A stretch of 8,531 bases of DNA, taken from assembly GCA_050259035.1 (NCBI GenBank), contig JBLMZW010000062.1, positions 1 through 8,531 on the forward strand, written 5' to 3'. The notes below the pieces were generated by a model. The model had not been told where the DNA came from. It did not search any database and worked only from the letters and a program-made list of their open reading frames with translations. The position numbers and the translations under genes are program-made. The DNA is from JBLMZW01 sp050259035. Lineage in GTDB: Bacteria; Bacillota; Syntrophomonadia; Syntrophomonadales; DTU052. This document shows positions 7,037 to 8,531 of the stretch, piece by piece; within the stretch, counting starts at the first letter, position 1, and the number at the start of each line of letters is the position of its first letter.

Positions 7037-8143
7037 TTAGCTCTGACTGGTTGTATCCTTAGGTGCTGGTCCCTCTCCGGGCTCTGGTGGCTGGCCCGGG
7101 CCCTGCCCCGGTCCTCCGCATACCTGCGGCATTTCCTTTAATATTTGATCCGCTTGGTCCTGGGTAATAATCCCCTGTGATACAATATTGCTTAAAGGAT
7201 TCGGACGATCTTTGGAGTCTTCGGTCATTTTAGCCTGTCGTTCTTCGTCAGTCATATTCTTTGCACTTTCCATTTCAGCTTTCCTGGCCGCCTCTTTTTC
7301 CTCGTCATATGCTGTCCATTTATCGGCCTGCTCCTGAGTAATGAGATCTTTCTCTACCAGTTGTGCCAGATAATCTGCAGAATTTCTTCCGGGTCCCTTT
7401 TGGCCATGCTCTGGTGCTTCTTTAAGTATCTTATCCGCTTCATCCTGGGTAATAATCCCCTGGGATACAATATCACTTAAAGGATTCGGACGATCTTTGG
7501 AGTCTTCGGCCATTTTAGCCTGGCGTTCTTCGTCGGTCATATTCTTTGCACTTTCCATTTCAGCTTTTCTGGCCGCGTCTTTTTCCGTATCATATGCGGT
7601 CCATTTGTCGGCCTGCTCCTGGGAGATAATCGACTTTTCTACCAGTTGTGCCAGGTATTCCGTGGAGGTTCCTCCCGGTCCTTTTTGGTCATCACACTGC
7701 GGCATTTCTTTAAGTATCTTATCAGCTTCATCCTGGGTAATAATCCCGGCTGCTACAACATCACTTAACGGAGCCTGCGGTTCTTTGGAGTTAGACTCCA
7801 TATATGCCTGGCGTTCTTCGTCGGTCATATTCTTGATTTTTTCCATCTCAGTTTTCATGGCTTCTTCTTTTTGCTTATTAAATGCTGTCCATTTGTCGGC
7901 CTGTTCCTGGGTAATTAGGTTTTTCTCCACCAGTTGGGATAAGTATTCAGCGGAATACATTCCGGCGCCTCCAGGGCCTCCTGGACCTCCAGGTCTTCCT
8001 GGTTCTCTGGCTCCATTGATCTGAGTAGCGGTTTGACTGCTGGTTTGCTGTCCTGTATTAGCTAACAACACAGAAGCGGATGAGAAGATTATGGCTCCTG
8101 CCATAATTACGGGTATGAGTTTTCCAATCAATTTGTTTTTCAT
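7037..8143 (-). CDS. Secreted protein with three helical repeats and Gly/Pro-rich linkers
   Basis: The product is 368 residues with a strong AAGGAG site upstream. Residues 1-28 are a Sec signal peptide (MKNKLIGKL, hydrophobic core, SVLLA). Residues about 46-61 are a collagen-like Gly-Pro stretch (GRPGGPGGPGGAG). Three ~95-residue units follow (about 63-157, 159-253 and 254-341). Each has the order YLxQLVEKxLITQEQADKW, a Lys/Glu/Ala-rich helix, NMTDEERQAKM, then PLSDIVSQGIITQDEADKIL. The two IT-Q-(E/D)-x-A-D motifs in each unit look like related helical hairpins, giving six half-repeats. They loosely recall SHOCT-type hairpins (L..G.IT..E). The tail (about 342-368) is Gly/Pro-rich. Single cysteines sit at 150 and 342, after the first and third units (MPQC and MPQVC). 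No enzyme motif, membrane anchor or sorting signal is visible. I do not recognise a named family; an extracellular or envelope structural or ion-binding role is only a guess. Confidence 0.93.
   Translation of the reverse strand: MKNKLIGKLIPVIMAGAIIFSSASVLLANTGQQTSSQTATQINGAREPGRPGGPGGPGGAGMYSAEYLSQLVEKNLITQEQADKWTAFNKQKEEAMKTEMEKIKNMTDEERQAYMESNSKEPQAPLSDVVAAGIITQDEADKILKEMPQCDDQKGPGGTSTEYLAQLVEKSIISQEQADKWTAYDTEKDAARKAEMESAKNMTDEERQAKMAEDSKDRPNPLSDIVSQGIITQDEADKILKEAPEHGQKGPGRNSADYLAQLVEKDLITQEQADKWTAYDEEKEAARKAEMESAKNMTDEERQAKMTEDSKDRPNPLSNIVSQGIITQDQADQILKEMPQVCGGPGQGPGQPPEPGEGPAPKDTTSQS
7123..7954 (-). repeat. Three in-frame coding repeats of 285-288 bp
   Basis: Units start near 7954, 7666 and 7381 on the minus strand, offset by 288 and then 285 bp. 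The second and third are closest (both with AARKAEMESAKNMTDEERQAKM and DSKDRPNPLS). The first differs most, with MKTEMEKIKNMTDEERQAYM and SKEPQAPLSDVV. This suggests the second and third units arose from the more recent duplication. Confidence 0.9.
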
Positions 8144-8328
8144 GGTTCTCTCCTTTCTTTTGACTCTATAAATTCTGACATTTTCAAAACCAAGGCCTCC
8201 TTCATGTACAACTTTCCTAAAAGCTCACTGCTAGCTTCTAATTCATAATAGCCAGCTAAACTTAATTGCTCCTGAAGCTCAACTGAAAGTAAAATGAAAA
8301 ACTTCTTTGAATTTGCTTTTTCTTTTAG
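8140..8328 (-). CDS. Possible short helical ORF overlapping the next gene by ATGA; start unclear
   Basis: A minus frame is open for 62 codons between a TAG at 8331-8329 and a TGA at 8142-8140. The TGA overlaps the ATG of the 368-residue protein as ATGA, a usual sign of translational coupling. The translation looks protein-like and helical (VELQEQLSLAGYYELEASSE, then LYMKEALVLKMSEFIESKE). No good start lies at its head. Options are an ATG at 8205 (21 residues, weak AGGA upstream), or a TTG at 8187 eight bases after a perfect AAGGAGG (8202-8196), giving about 15 residues. It could be a leader peptide, the 3' end of a decayed gene, or a leader RNA that is open by chance. I do not recognise the family. 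Confidence 0.35.
   Translation of the reverse strand, partial: LKEKANSKKFFILLSVELQEQLSLAGYYELEASSELLGKLYMKEALVLKMSEFIESKERREP
8150..8155 (-). promoter_or_regulatory. Ribosome binding site of the helical-repeat gene
   Basis: The minus strand reads AGAAAGGAGAGAACC directly before the ATG at 8143, a strong Shine-Dalgarno at good spacing. It selects the ATG that begins the signal peptide. Confidence 0.85.
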
Positions 8329-8360
8329 CTAAAGGGTAAGCCCGTCAATCAAGACCAGGC

Positions 8361-8531
8361 ATGGAAGACGTGGCCTCATTCGGTGCGGTTTTCGAACTGG
8401 TCAGCTTGAATAATCTATTGAGTAAAAATTTGGCAACTACGCTGACATATAATGGATCATTCCGAAATAAGAAAGTATTGATGCAATGTTATCTGACTGA
8501 CCGCTTGACTGAATATGGAATGATTATGCAG
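8361..8531 (+). CDS. Possible N-terminus of an unknown plus-strand protein, cut by the window edge
   Basis: From an ATG at 8361 the plus frame stays open for 57 codons to the right edge, after an in-frame TAA at 8337. The start reads MEDVASFGAVFELVSLNN and continues with ATTLTYNGSFRNKKVLMQ. There is no good Shine-Dalgarno before the ATG. A frame of this length can arise by chance. If real, it is transcribed divergently from the other genes. I recognise no family. Confidence 0.25.
   Translation, partial: MEDVASFGAVFELVSLNNLLSKNLATTLTYNGSFRNKKVLMQCYLTDRLTEYGMIMQ

Noticed and set aside
7497..8024. A 175-codon plus-strand frame
   Set aside because: It is the antisense shadow of the helical-repeat gene and owes its length to the repeats.
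8156..8200. Sigma-A promoter TTGGTT-17-TATAGA upstream of the helical-repeat gene
   Set aside because: The spacing is right, but only three and four of six bases match the consensus and it would sit inside the possible short frame. This is too weak to call.

Overview
The window reads as part of a Gram-positive, probably anaerobic Firmicute/clostridial chromosome of moderate to low GC. The basis is strong AGGAGG-type ribosome binding sites, classic Sec signal peptides, one textbook intrinsic terminator and secreted proteins built from Ig-like repeats. The taxon is inferred from style, not from a marker gene. All confident genes lie on the minus strand and all three encode exported proteins.

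Reading in the direction of transcription (right to left), the first confident gene (8143-7037) encodes a 368-residue secreted protein. It has a Gly-Pro-rich linker, three ~95-residue charged helical repeats and a Gly/Pro-rich tail. It ends at a strong intrinsic terminator (7006-6971). A possible short coupled frame precedes it (8328-8140) and overlaps its start by ATGA. At the far right edge a weak plus-strand open frame runs out of the window (8361-8531).

A ~400-bp spacer (6970-6573) holds an inverted-repeat-bounded, hairpin-rich element of 123 bp and a possible mini-ORF with its own Shine-Dalgarno sequence. A two-gene, operon-like pair follows. The first gene (6572-4734) encodes a 612-residue secreted protein with beta-rich, Ig-like N-terminal and middle parts and an unfamiliar alpha-helical C-terminal domain. 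Only 24 bp later a giant secreted repeat protein begins (4709 to beyond position 1; at least 1569 residues). It carries two 201-residue FN3-like + Ig-like units, then a tandem array of 309-residue (exactly 927-bp) three-domain Ig-like units. Three units are complete and a fourth breaks off at the left edge.

The picture is a cell-surface or matrix module: a very long modular stalk or adhesin, co-transcribed with a smaller exported partner, next to an unrelated secreted helical-repeat protein. No anchor motif (LPXTG, SLH, C-terminal membrane helix) is visible, but the C-terminus of the giant protein is outside the window. The most notable features are the highly similar 927-bp repeat array with mosaic sequence variants, the unassigned partner protein, the structured element in the spacer and the six half-repeats of the helical protein. 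I see no CRISPR array, tRNA, rRNA or transposase gene.
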